Positions 1-7,166 of a stretch of DNA of 20,007 bases are shown here, piece by piece. This DNA comes from a virus: positions 1-20,007 of IMG/VR virus record IMGVR_UViG_3300046656_000042. One strand, given 5' to 3'. The stretch's first letter is position 1, and each line of letters opens with the position of its first letter. Below the pieces are notes generated by a model. It saw only the letters and a list, made by a program, of their open reading frames with translations, was not told the DNA's origin and searched no databases. A program made the position numbers and the translations under genes.

Positions 1-1
1 G

Positions 2-805
2 TCCCGCAGGGCTCAGACGCCTCAACAGCGAGTCGAGAACTACTTTAGAGACGTGCTGCGTATCGCAGGGGAGATCCTCTGCGAGCACTTCTCGTCCGAC
101 ACGCTACAACGCATGACAGGTCTTCAGGTGCCGTCTGAGCTCAGGATGCTGCTGCAAGACGATCTACAGCGTCAGTATCACCTGGACATTGAGACCGACT
201 CCACGGTGGCCCCGGACGAGGAACGCGAGCAGGCCAACATGGCCCAAGCGCTTCAAGCCGTGACCGAGTTCCTGACGGCGATGGGACCGCTCGTTCAGGA
301 AGGTTTGCCGATGGAGCTGGCCTTACAGCTTCTCAAGTCCTATCTGCGCAAGTTCAAGTGGGGCCAGGAGATCGAGGACACGCTCGACAAGCTCGAGCGA
401 ATGCCTCCGCCGCCTCCAAAGCCTGATCCCGAGATGCAGAAGATGCAGGCTGAGATGCAGATGAAGCAGCAGCAGGCGCAAGTCGATCAGCAGCAAGCCC
501 AGCAGAAGGCCCAACTCGAGCAGCAGCAGGCCATGATGGAAATGCAAATGCGCCAGAAGGAGCTCGAGATGAAGCTCCAAGAGATGGTGATGAAGCTGCA
601 ATTCGAGAAGGCTAAGAGCGACCAAGAGCTACAGACCGCACAGGTTCAAGCGCAGTCGGATCAGCAGATTGCTCAACAGCAAGTCGGCCAGCAGCAAATG
701 GATCACGACCAGAAGATGAAGATGAACGCCGAGTCGCATCAGCAGGCCATGCAACAGCAGAGGCAAAAGAGTGCGCAGAACGTACCGGTACGACCCCGAA
801 ACTAA
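2..805 (+). CDS. Phage portal protein, C-terminal part (5' truncated by window)
   Basis: The reading frame is open from the window edge, so this is the tail end of a larger protein. A GTG at 53 is internal to the frame and is not taken as the start. The first visible residues (RVENYFRDVLRIAGEIL, then SSDTLQRMTG) match the pattern of podophage portal proteins just before their C-terminal region. Portal proteins form the dodecameric ring at one capsid vertex through which DNA is packaged and ejected. From about codon 125 of the visible part the protein becomes a long helix rich in Gln, Met and Lys, with a short poly-Pro stretch before it. This is probably the extended barrel or coiled-coil tail. 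The next gene starts 35 nt before the stop. The family call is from remembered resemblance and gene order (portal, scaffold, capsid). Confidence 0.8.
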   Translation, partial: SRRAQTPQQRVENYFRDVLRIAGEILCEHFSSDTLQRMTGLQVPSELRMLLQDDLQRQYHLDIETDSTVAPDEEREQANMAQALQAVTEFLTAMGPLVQEGLPMELALQLLKSYLRKFKWGQEIEDTLDKLERMPPPPPKPDPEMQKMQAEMQMKQQQAQVDQQQAQQKAQLEQQQAMMEMQMRQKELEMKLQEMVMKLQFEKAKSDQELQTAQVQAQSDQQIAQQQVGQQQMDHDQKMKMNAESHQQAMQQQRQKSAQNVPVRPRN

Positions 806-1118
806 GTCCCTCATCCCGCTTCATCAGTGGATGAAGAAGTACGGACAGAAGGTTCAAGTCCATCACATCGTCCCCGACATCGAGCCTTATGTGGCGGTGG
901 CGGGCGACATGGCCGGCAAGGTGATTAGCTCACGCAAGGAGCATCGGGAGTTCCTGCGGCGGAACAACTTCCAAGAGATCGGCAACGAAAAAGACTACAT
1001 GACGAGAAACGGCGGGATGTCCGATGACAACCCCAATCTCGTCTCAGACAAGGCAAGAGAGGAGAGACTTTTATGGAACCTGAAACAGACCGAGCAGACA
1101 CTTCGGAATCGCAGGTAG
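771..1118 (+). CDS. Conserved small podophage head-module protein, unknown function
   Basis: A 115-residue protein starting at GTG 771 inside the 3' end of the portal gene (35-nt overlap), with an AGCAGAGG Shine-Dalgarno-like stretch about 7 nt upstream. It has the recognisable arrangement of a small protein found just after portal genes in many podophages: an N-terminal RRTYRYDP, a central VPDIEPY, then SSRKEHREFLRRNN and EIGNE. Its function is not established. It is basic and probably helical in the second half. Its position between portal and scaffold suggests a head-assembly role, which is inference only. Its 3' end overlaps the scaffold gene by 46 nt. Confidence 0.75.
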   Translation: MRRTYRYDPETKSLIPLHQWMKKYGQKVQVHHIVPDIEPYVAVAGDMAGKVISSRKEHREFLRRNNFQEIGNEKDYMTRNGGMSDDNPNLVSDKAREERLLWNLKQTEQTLRNRR

Positions 1119-2095
1119 ACAACTGGGAGACTGCTCTACTCAAAGAATTCAAGACTGCAACCTCGGACGCACCCGTGTCCGAGAGTGCGACGGAATCTCC
1201 ATCCGCTCAATCAACAACGGTTGAGAAACAGGGGGAAAGCAAGGTTGTAGAGTCGGCGAAGTCCGATGCCCTACAGCCGCTTGAGAAGTGGACAGACGAC
1301 GTAAAGACCCGGTTCACCACGCTAGACAAAGAGTCTCAGAAGTTCCTGCTCGATCGCCACTCGGAGTTAGAAGGTGACTACACCAAGAAGACTCAGGAGA
1401 TCGGTGATACGAGACGGCGCTATGAGCGACTCGATGAAGTTCTAAAGCCCTACGACGAAATCGCGAAACGTCAGGGAGCCGACATTGCCCCGCACCTAGC
1501 GCAGGCGATGCAGCTCTATATGAACGTGCAGCGCGATCCCTTGGCCGTAGTCAGGAACTATGTCATGGCGAACAAGCTCACTCCAGAACAACTGGGACTT
1601 GTGGGACCCGATCCAAACGAAGATCCGTCCATTGGCGCGCTACGTTCCCAGCTGGATCAAACCCGGCAGGAACTGGCGCTATTGAGACAAGGCCAAGTCC
1701 AGCAGACCGACAGTCAACTCACCGGCCAGATCCAAGCGTTCAAAGACGCCAAGGACGAGGCTGGAACCGCTAAGTATCCGCACTTCGAGAAGGTCCGCCA
1801 TCTCATGGCCCCTCTTGTTGAGCAAGGGAAGAGTCTTGCCGAAGCCTATGAGGCCACGGCCTGGACCCTGCCTGAGCATCGACAGGCAGCCATGAAAGCG
1901 GAAGTCGAGAAGGCCGAGAAGGAAGCGAAGAAGGAAGCCGACAAGGCGCGCATGGAGAAAGTGCGTAAAGCCAAGACGGCGGAGACTCTTCCCTCTTCCG
2001 ACACGGACAAGAGTGCGGGGCGGAAGTCGTTGAAGGAAGTCGGTGGCTGGGTGGGTGCCTTAGCGGAAACAGCGAAGCAACTCAACAATCACTAG
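1073..2095 (+). CDS. Putative capsid scaffolding protein
   Basis: A 340-residue, strongly charged, predicted helical protein directly before the major capsid gene, the usual place for a scaffold. ATG 1073 follows a GAGAGGAGA Shine-Dalgarno at 1057-1065. Residues 1-70 are acidic and low in complexity (Ser/Thr/Glu). Residues about 70-150 contain the best recognisable block (EKWTDDVKTRF, LDRHSELEGDYTKKTQEI, LDEVLKPYDEI). Residues about 265-310 are a Lys/Glu/Ala helix, and the C-terminus ends in a short Trp-containing helix. Scaffolds guide capsid assembly through a C-terminal helical contact with the coat protein and leave the procapsid before packaging. The call rests on composition, size and position as well as partial resemblance to podophage scaffolds. 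Confidence 0.75.
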   Translation: MEPETDRADTSESQVDNWETALLKEFKTATSDAPVSESATESPSAQSTTVEKQGESKVVESAKSDALQPLEKWTDDVKTRFTTLDKESQKFLLDRHSELEGDYTKKTQEIGDTRRRYERLDEVLKPYDEIAKRQGADIAPHLAQAMQLYMNVQRDPLAVVRNYVMANKLTPEQLGLVGPDPNEDPSIGALRSQLDQTRQELALLRQGQVQQTDSQLTGQIQAFKDAKDEAGTAKYPHFEKVRHLMAPLVEQGKSLAEAYEATAWTLPEHRQAAMKAEVEKAEKEAKKEADKARMEKVRKAKTAETLPSSDTDKSAGRKSLKEVGGWVGALAETAKQLNNH

Positions 2096-2108
2096 GAGTT
2101 AAGTAGTC

Positions 2109-3092
2109 ATGGCAAGTCCAAATCTGGACGAAATCACGACCACGACACTCCGTAACCGTAAGAAAGAGTTCGCTGACAACGTCTCAAAGAGCAATGCCCT
2201 TCTCTCGCGGCTTGAGGCCAAGGGGAACATTGATCTTCTGGACGGTGGTCGGACGATCGTCAAGGAACTTGAGTACGCGGAGAACGCGACCTTCAAGTAC
2301 TACTCGGGCTACGAGCAGCTTGACATCAGTCCCAGCGACGTTTTTACGGCTGCGGAATATGCGTGGAAGCAAGCAGCAGTCAACGTGTCCTGGTCCGGTC
2401 TTGAGAACCGCGTGCAGAACGCGGGTGCCGAACAGTCTTTGCGACTGATCGCCTCCCGTATTCGAAACGCGGAGAAGACGATGTCGAATCAAATCAGCAT
2501 CGGCATCTACTCGGACGGCTCGGGCAGCGCAGGCAAGCAGATCACGGGACTTCAGTCCCAGGTCGCGGACACTCCGACCACGGGGAGTCCGGGTGGCATC
2601 AACCGAGCGAACTTCGCCTTCTGGCAGAACCAGACGAAGACCCAGACCTCGGCTGATAACTCCACCGAGCTCCTGACCAATATGATGACGTTGTGGACGG
2701 CGTGTTCGCGCGGTGTGGATCGACCCGATCTCATCGTGGCGGGCGCGACGTACTACAATCTCTTCTGGTCGGGTCTCACTCCGATCCAACGTCTGAACGA
2801 GGCTGACAAAGGTGTGCGCGGCTGGAAGTCCTTCCAGTTCGTGGACGCCGATGTCGTGCTCGACGGCGGGCAGGCGATTGGAGCAGCGAACGATTGGGGC
2901 TCGGGTCTATCGGCAACAAGAATGTACTTTCTGAACACGGACTATATCTACTGGTCTGTTCATTCAGGGACGAACATGGAGCCGATGAGCGAGAAACTGT
3001 CCTTGAGTCAGGACGCAACCGTTAAGCCCATTCTGTGGGCCGGCAATCTCACGATGAGTAACGCCGGTCTTCAGGGTGTGCTGCACGCCTAA
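2109..3092 (+). CDS. Major capsid protein (HK97-fold type)
   Basis: A 327-residue protein that resembles a well-known podophage and prophage major capsid family. Landmarks are TTTLRNRKKEFADNV near residue 11, DGGRTIVKELEYAENATF near 46, YSGYEQLDISPSDVFTAAE near 65, then SRIRNAEKTMSNQI, a central RPDLIVAG, FLNTDYIYW and the C-terminal LTMSNAGLQGVL. It would form the hexamers and pentamers of the icosahedral head. No N-terminal delta domain or prohead protease is seen, in keeping with the separate scaffold gene upstream. ATG 2109 follows AGGAG at 2094-2098. It lies between the scaffold and the putative decoration protein. The HK97 fold is inferred from the family, not visible directly. Confidence 0.9.
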   Translation: MASPNLDEITTTTLRNRKKEFADNVSKSNALLSRLEAKGNIDLLDGGRTIVKELEYAENATFKYYSGYEQLDISPSDVFTAAEYAWKQAAVNVSWSGLENRVQNAGAEQSLRLIASRIRNAEKTMSNQISIGIYSDGSGSAGKQITGLQSQVADTPTTGSPGGINRANFAFWQNQTKTQTSADNSTELLTNMMTLWTACSRGVDRPDLIVAGATYYNLFWSGLTPIQRLNEADKGVRGWKSFQFVDADVVLDGGQAIGAANDWGSGLSATRMYFLNTDYIYWSVHSGTNMEPMSEKLSLSQDATVKPILWAGNLTMSNAGLQGVLHA

Positions 3093-3104
3093 AGGAGCAC
3101 CAAC

Positions 3105-3626
3105 ATGAGCGATACAGCTTGGACTCTTAAGGACACTGCGGTTGGTCAATTGGGTGTGAACTTCAACACGGTCTATACGAGCGCGGATGCACTCCCGCAC
3201 GCACAAGGGACGATTGTCGATACGGCGGTGGGCAAGGTCATTCTTGTCCAAGCGCAGTCGGCGATTCCTACGTACGCGCTGTGCGTCTATGGCCCGTCTT
3301 CGGCCGCGGCTGCGCAGTCCGTGGATGCGTATCCGGCCTCGTTGACGAACGTGTCCGGTAGGCTCTTTGCGGTGGCTCAGACGAGCATCGGAAAGTCGGC
3401 CTATGGGTGGTTGCACATCGATTGCGCAATCGGTGGTCGTGTCAACTGCGCTGCCATGGAGATGGGGATCATCCCCTACCTCACGGCAACGGGTGGCACG
3501 ATTGACGATGCGGCGACTTCCGGCAAGGCACTCGCGAATCTTTGGATTCAAGAGTCGGCCACGTCGGCGTCCGCACCTCGCGCAATCTGGAGGAACATCA
3601 CCCTCGACCGCGATCAGTTGGCGTAA
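3105..3626 (+). CDS. Putative head decoration or minor head protein
   Basis: A 173-residue protein, Ala/Thr/Ser-rich and mostly beta-prone, starting at ATG 3105 after an AAAGGAG ribosome-binding site just past the capsid stop codon. No catalytic motif or membrane segment is visible. Genes in this position, immediately after the major capsid gene and last before a terminator, are often capsid decoration or stabilising proteins, and the composition would suit that. I do not recognise a specific family, so the role is inferred from position. A strong hairpin terminator begins 10 nt after its stop, so the capsid and this protein could share an abundant transcript ending there. Confidence 0.55.
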   Translation: MSDTAWTLKDTAVGQLGVNFNTVYTSADALPHAQGTIVDTAVGKVILVQAQSAIPTYALCVYGPSSAAAAQSVDAYPASLTNVSGRLFAVAQTSIGKSAYGWLHIDCAIGGRVNCAAMEMGIIPYLTATGGTIDDAATSGKALANLWIQESATSASAPRAIWRNITLDRDQLA

Positions 3627-3635
3627 TAGCTAACG

Positions 3636-3664
3636 AAGCCCCTAGTAGGCCTAGGGGCTTTTTC
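3636..3664 (+). terminator. Rho-independent terminator after the capsid genes
   Basis: The arms AAGCCCCTAG (3636-3645) and CTAGGGGCTT (3651-3660) are perfectly complementary around the 5-nt loop TAGGC, followed by a T run (TTTTT, 3659-3663). This is a textbook intrinsic terminator on the plus strand. It separates the head genes from the glycosyltransferase cassette. Because no clear promoter is seen between it and the next gene, readthrough or antitermination probably feeds the downstream genes. Confidence 0.9.
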
Positions 3665-3694
3665 TTTCCATTGTTTTGAAATAGGAGGAGCGTC

Positions 3695-4603
3695 TTGAGT
3701 GGCGTACCGCAGAATCTTGCACCCTTAAAAATCCTGGCTCGTTGTGTGGCTGACTTCCCGACCATCAGAGGGAACGTCGAGTACTGCGCGAAGCTCGGCA
3801 TCAAGTTCTTCATCCCCACGCTCGAACCGCATGGGCTTGAAGCTGTACTAGTCGGTTCCGGTCCTTCGGTTCGCGATCAGGTGAAGAACCTGCAGAAGAA
3901 GTATCGCGAGGCGGGACCGCGAAGCCGTTATATGTTCTTCGGCATCAAGGGAGGACACGACTTCCTGCTCGAGAACGGCATGAACCCGCACTTCGGGATT
4001 GCAGTTGATCCACTGGAGCGGATTCACAAAGAGAACTTCTTGAAGAAGGCGGTGGAGTGCAAATACTTCATCGCGAGTCAGTGTCATCCGACTCTATTCG
4101 ACTCCCTCATCGCACGAGGGGAGCAAGTCATCATCTGGCACTTGCTCACCGACAACTTGCTCAAGTGGAGCCAAGAGGAAGGCTCGCCGATCTTTCAGCA
4201 CTACTTCATTCCGGGCGGATCAACGTCTGGTTTGCGGTCCATAGTGCTTGCTTACGCAATGGGCTTTAGAAAGTTCCATCTCTACGGCTACGACTGCTGT
4301 CTCTCGCTTGCCAAGCCGAACGACAAGAAGCCCACGCTCCGCAAGGTCAATGGCGAAATCTGTGACGGCAAGGACGAGAAGGATCGCGAGAAAGCGATCG
4401 AGGTCTTCGTCGGTGAAGGTACAGATCGCAGAGGCTTCTGGGCTGACAGAGCTATGGCGAGTCAGTGCACGGAGTATCAGCAGCTCCTGAAATCGATGCA
4501 GAAGGACCATGACCCCTTCACCGTGCGGGCATACGGTCAGGGCATGATCCAGCACATCAATCGGCTCCTCTACAAAGAGGGTTCGCCGACGTGTCTCCCT
4601 TAG
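3695..4603 (+). CDS. DUF115/MptE-like protein, putative glycosyltransferase
   Basis: A 302-residue protein starting at TTG 3695, placed there because AGGAGG (3683-3688) lies 6 nt upstream. The motif LVGSGPS at about residues 52-58, VDP at 104-106, the GGSTSGLRSIVLAYAMG segment at about 174-190 and the final GYD at 198-200 fit the DUF115/MptE-like family. That family includes 6-hydroxymethylpterin diphosphokinases and the Maf proteins that add nonulosonic sugars to flagellin. In a phage with glycosyltransferase neighbours, a sugar-transfer role is more likely than pterin metabolism, but this is inference. No signal peptide or membrane segment is seen, so it should act in the cytoplasm. It is the first gene of a four-gene overlapping block and shares 13 nt with the next. 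Confidence 0.7.
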   Translation: MSGVPQNLAPLKILARCVADFPTIRGNVEYCAKLGIKFFIPTLEPHGLEAVLVGSGPSVRDQVKNLQKKYREAGPRSRYMFFGIKGGHDFLLENGMNPHFGIAVDPLERIHKENFLKKAVECKYFIASQCHPTLFDSLIARGEQVIIWHLLTDNLLKWSQEEGSPIFQHYFIPGGSTSGLRSIVLAYAMGFRKFHLYGYDCCLSLAKPNDKKPTLRKVNGEICDGKDEKDREKAIEVFVGEGTDRRGFWADRAMASQCTEYQQLLKSMQKDHDPFTVRAYGQGMIQHINRLLYKEGSPTCLP

Positions 4604-5250
4604 CGATCACGACGTTCCCCGCTAACGCTTGGGACGTGTACGCAAGGGTCTGTCTCTCTCGGATGGTCAAGTTTTGGCCGGGCTCGATCCGAGCCTACAT
4701 TGAGAGCCAAACTCCTCCGGCGCTCGATGGGATCGAGTTCCGGCCTTTTGATAGTGACGAGAGGACTGCTTTTCTAGCCCTCCCGCCGCCGTTCCCGATG
4801 AAAGGCTTCCTCTGGGACGCGAAGCGGTTCTGTCACAAGGTCTTCGCCCAGCTTGATGCGGCGAAGGACGGAGAACCTTTCTGGTGGATCGACGCCGATG
4901 TCCTGATGGGTGCGACACCGCCTGAAGACCTCTTGGAGCAGTCAGAACTCACGACCTTCATGGGGCGCAGTTCCTACACCGAGACGGGATTGGTGGGCTT
5001 CAACCCGAAGCATGAGAACTGGCCGCTCTTTGAGGCCAAGTATCGATATATGTATCACGGAGGGATCTACACCCTACAGAACGGTTGGACGGACTGTCAC
5101 GCCTTCGATTGGGCTCGGAGCGGACAGGGTAAGAACTTAACCCCGACTGGGCAGGGGTTTGACAACGTGATGAGGCAAAGCGTGTTCGCCCCTTACATGG
5201 CTCACTACAAGGGGCCTTTGAAAATGAAATTGGTTGGAGGAGTCAAGTGA
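4591..5250 (+). CDS. Putative GT-A type glycosyltransferase
   Basis: A 219-residue protein starting at GTG 4591, inside the end of the upstream gene, with AAAGAGGG about 9 nt before it. The core evidence is WWIDADVLM at about residues 98-106, a hydrophobic strand followed by a DXD motif (Asp101-Ala-Asp103). In GT-A enzymes this motif binds the metal and the sugar nucleotide. The order of the remaining elements (GLVGFNP, then a tyrosine-rich segment, then TGQGFDNVMRQSVF near the C-terminus) also suits a small cytoplasmic glycosyltransferase. The donor and acceptor cannot be told. It is followed by the methyltransferase with a GTGA stop/start overlap. Confidence 0.65.
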   Translation: MSPLAITTFPANAWDVYARVCLSRMVKFWPGSIRAYIESQTPPALDGIEFRPFDSDERTAFLALPPPFPMKGFLWDAKRFCHKVFAQLDAAKDGEPFWWIDADVLMGATPPEDLLEQSELTTFMGRSSYTETGLVGFNPKHENWPLFEAKYRYMYHGGIYTLQNGWTDCHAFDWARSGQGKNLTPTGQGFDNVMRQSVFAPYMAHYKGPLKMKLVGGVK

Positions 5251-5879
5251 ATAGATTCGGTCAGATTTACTCATGGTGCGAGGCGCACAAGCCGAAAGTG
5301 ATCTTAGAGATCGGCACCTGGAACGGCCACAACGCCGCCAGGATGATGAACGAGATCGGCAAGGACGCGAAGGTCAAGTACATCGGCTTTGACCTTTGGG
5401 AAGACGTGGATGAGATCGAGAACATCAATGAGCTGGAGAACAACGCCAAGGCTCGGGTGACGGAAGAGGACGCGAGGAAGTATTTGAAGTCCTACGATAT
5501 CGAGCTCATCAAGGGCAACACGCGAGAGACGTTACCGAAGTACGTCAAGGGCAAGAAGCCGTTCGTGGATCTTGCGGTGATTGATGGGGGTCACTCGCAG
5601 GGCACGATCAAGAGTGACTTCTTGACGGTACTCGAAGTCGTGAAGCCCACAGGGATCATCATTCTGGACGACTACTACTACGGCTGTCACATCCCGAAGA
5701 TGGGTGCGCAGACCGTGATGTGTAACATCCAGGCGCCCTATACGGTTCTCCCGGTAGCGGATCGTGCGAAGGATGGCTCGATCATCAAGCTGGTGCAGGT
5801 GAACATGAGGGATGTTCCGAGAATCGACTTCCATGACGTGCCAGAGGAGAACGCATGGCGCTTCAATCCAGCGGCGTGA
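5247..5879 (+). CDS. Class I SAM-dependent methyltransferase
   Basis: A 210-residue protein starting at GTG 5247, overlapping the previous stop by 4 nt and preceded by GGTTGGAGGAG. VILEIGTWNGHNA (residues 18-30) is a motif I SAM-binding glycine loop. FVDLAVIDGGHSQGTIKSDF (106-125) and IIILDDYYYG (137-146) match the acidic post-motif positions of the Methyltransf_24 group, whose members often methylate sugars or their precursors. It probably methylates a small molecule or glycan rather than DNA, as no nucleic-acid recognition element is visible. Its place between two glycosyltransferase genes supports sugar O-methylation, which is inference. The next gene starts 25 nt before its stop. Confidence 0.8.
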   Translation: MNRFGQIYSWCEAHKPKVILEIGTWNGHNAARMMNEIGKDAKVKYIGFDLWEDVDEIENINELENNAKARVTEEDARKYLKSYDIELIKGNTRETLPKYVKGKKPFVDLAVIDGGHSQGTIKSDFLTVLEVVKPTGIIILDDYYYGCHIPKMGAQTVMCNIQAPYTVLPVADRAKDGSIIKLVQVNMRDVPRIDFHDVPEENAWRFNPAA

Positions 5880-6586
5880 TACCGCTCTTTGTTGGTTATG
5901 ACCCGAGAGAGTCGGTTGTCTATCACGTCTTGAACCAATCGATCTTGGAGACCGCGTCGATTCCGGTCGCGGAGATTCCGCTCCATACGCGGATGCTGAA
6001 GGACTTCGACGGTCAGCAGGACGGGACGAACGCCTTCATCTACTCCCGCTTCCTGATCCCGTGGGTAATGGGCTTCAACGGCTGGGCGCTTTACTGCGAC
6101 AGCGACATGCTGTTCCGCGACGACATCGCGAAGCTCTGGGCACTCAGGGATGACTCCAAAGCGGTGATGGTGGTCAAGCATGACTACAAGACTCGGCACA
6201 GCTTGAAGTCGATTGGGACCGCTCTGGAGAGCAGGAACGAGGACTACCCCAGGAAGAACTGGAGTTCGATGGTCTTGTGGAACTGCGGACATCCCAGGAA
6301 CCGGATCGTCACGCGAGACTTCGCCTCAAGCGCCGGGGGCAAGACGCTGCACCGCTTCCAGTGGTTACAGGATGACGAGATTGGTGAGATCCCAGGAGAG
6401 TGGAATCACTTGGTTGGCGAGAAGCCCTACGACGCCAAGGCCAAGCTGGTTCATTTCACTTTGGGATCTCCCTGCTTTGACTTCTATCGCAAGTGTGACT
6501 ACTCCGACGAGTGGCACCGAACGAAGGCACAACTAGAACGCGCGGACTGTTTGAGACTCACAAAGGTTGGAGGAGCATATGGCTGA
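5855..6586 (+). CDS. Putative glycosyltransferase, GT8-like
   Basis: A 243-residue protein starting at ATG 5855 after AGAGGAGA. The N-terminal strand IPLFVGYDPRES is followed by FIYSRFLIPW (61-70) and WALYCDSDMLFRDD (77-90), which carries the DXD metal and sugar-nucleotide motif (Asp82-Ser-Asp84). The segment YPRKNWSSMVLWNC (131-144) and a late LVHFTLGSPCF complete a pattern familiar from phage and prophage proteins annotated as glycosyltransferases. It should act in the cytoplasm with a nucleotide-sugar donor, with an unknown acceptor. It is the last gene of the transferase cassette and overlaps the next gene by 8 nt. Confidence 0.75.
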   Translation: MALQSSGVIPLFVGYDPRESVVYHVLNQSILETASIPVAEIPLHTRMLKDFDGQQDGTNAFIYSRFLIPWVMGFNGWALYCDSDMLFRDDIAKLWALRDDSKAVMVVKHDYKTRHSLKSIGTALESRNEDYPRKNWSSMVLWNCGHPRNRIVTRDFASSAGGKTLHRFQWLQDDEIGEIPGEWNHLVGEKPYDAKAKLVHFTLGSPCFDFYRKCDYSDEWHRTKAQLERADCLRLTKVGGAYG

Positions 6587-7166
6587 AGGTGGATTCGACA
6601 TTGCGGCGTATCGCAGAGAGAAGGCGGGGGGTGATCCAGATCGCGGGCTCTTGGTGACGTTTCGCTATGAAGCCGTCAAGCAATCGGATGGCTCGTACGA
6701 CAACGTCGAGTATCTCAACGTCTTCATCAGTAACATCGATCAGATCGATCGTCCCGTGACGCCGGCTGATCGGGTCCGGTTCAAGACTCGCTACGACGCC
6801 TTCAAGGCGGGCGAGGTTGAGCCGCAGGAAGGAATGCCGATCAAGATGTGCGCCTTTGCGACTCCGGCCAATGTGGCGGCATGCAAGTCGGAGAAAATCT
6901 ATACCGTCGAGCAGTTGGTGGAGACGCCGGATGAACGACTGATCCGGGCGCAGCTCATCACGTTTAAGTACATGTGCTCGGATTGGCTCAAGTCGTCCAA
7001 GAATGCGGGCTACATGGGCCAGATGCGGGAACAGATCGAGACGCTGAAGCTCCAGGTTGAAGCTCTGAAGAACCGACTGGCTGATCGAGGCGAGTCGGTT
7101 GAGACACCCAAACGTCGGGGCCGACCCCCGAAGGTGAAGGACGAAGATGCCAGCGACGCCGCTTGA
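6579..7166 (+). CDS. Conserved podophage head/connector-region protein with coiled coil and AT-hook-like tail
   Basis: A 195-residue protein. ATG 6579 is preferred over the in-frame TTG 6567 because the GGAGG at 6569-6573 fits the ATG and would lie inside the longer form. The layout matches a conserved podophage protein of unknown function: an N-terminal FDIAAYRREK, a beta-rich middle with IDRPVTPADRVRF, then IYTVEQLVETPDERL, a leucine-heptad helix at about 148-172, and a basic C-terminus with KRRGRPPK. The last motif resembles the Arg-Gly-Arg-Pro core of AT hooks, which bind the DNA minor groove. A link to packaged DNA or to the connector is inference. It overlaps the transferase upstream and the adaptor gene downstream (20 nt). 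Confidence 0.75.
   Translation: MAEGGFDIAAYRREKAGGDPDRGLLVTFRYEAVKQSDGSYDNVEYLNVFISNIDQIDRPVTPADRVRFKTRYDAFKAGEVEPQEGMPIKMCAFATPANVAACKSEKIYTVEQLVETPDERLIRAQLITFKYMCSDWLKSSKNAGYMGQMREQIETLKLQVEALKNRLADRGESVETPKRRGRPPKVKDEDASDAA

Noticed and set aside
2184-2789. A 201-codon minus-strand frame inside the capsid gene
   Set aside because: Antisense shadow of the major capsid gene, with Arg/Val/His-rich composition and no start signal.
2964-3551. A 195-codon minus-strand frame across the capsid end and the putative decoration gene
   Set aside because: It crosses two well-supported plus-strand genes and their intergenic ribosome-binding site, and its Arg-rich sequence resembles no known protein.
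5738-6292. A 184-codon minus-strand frame inside the methyltransferase and glycosyltransferase genes
   Set aside because: Antisense to two genes with clear catalytic motifs, and no independent signals.
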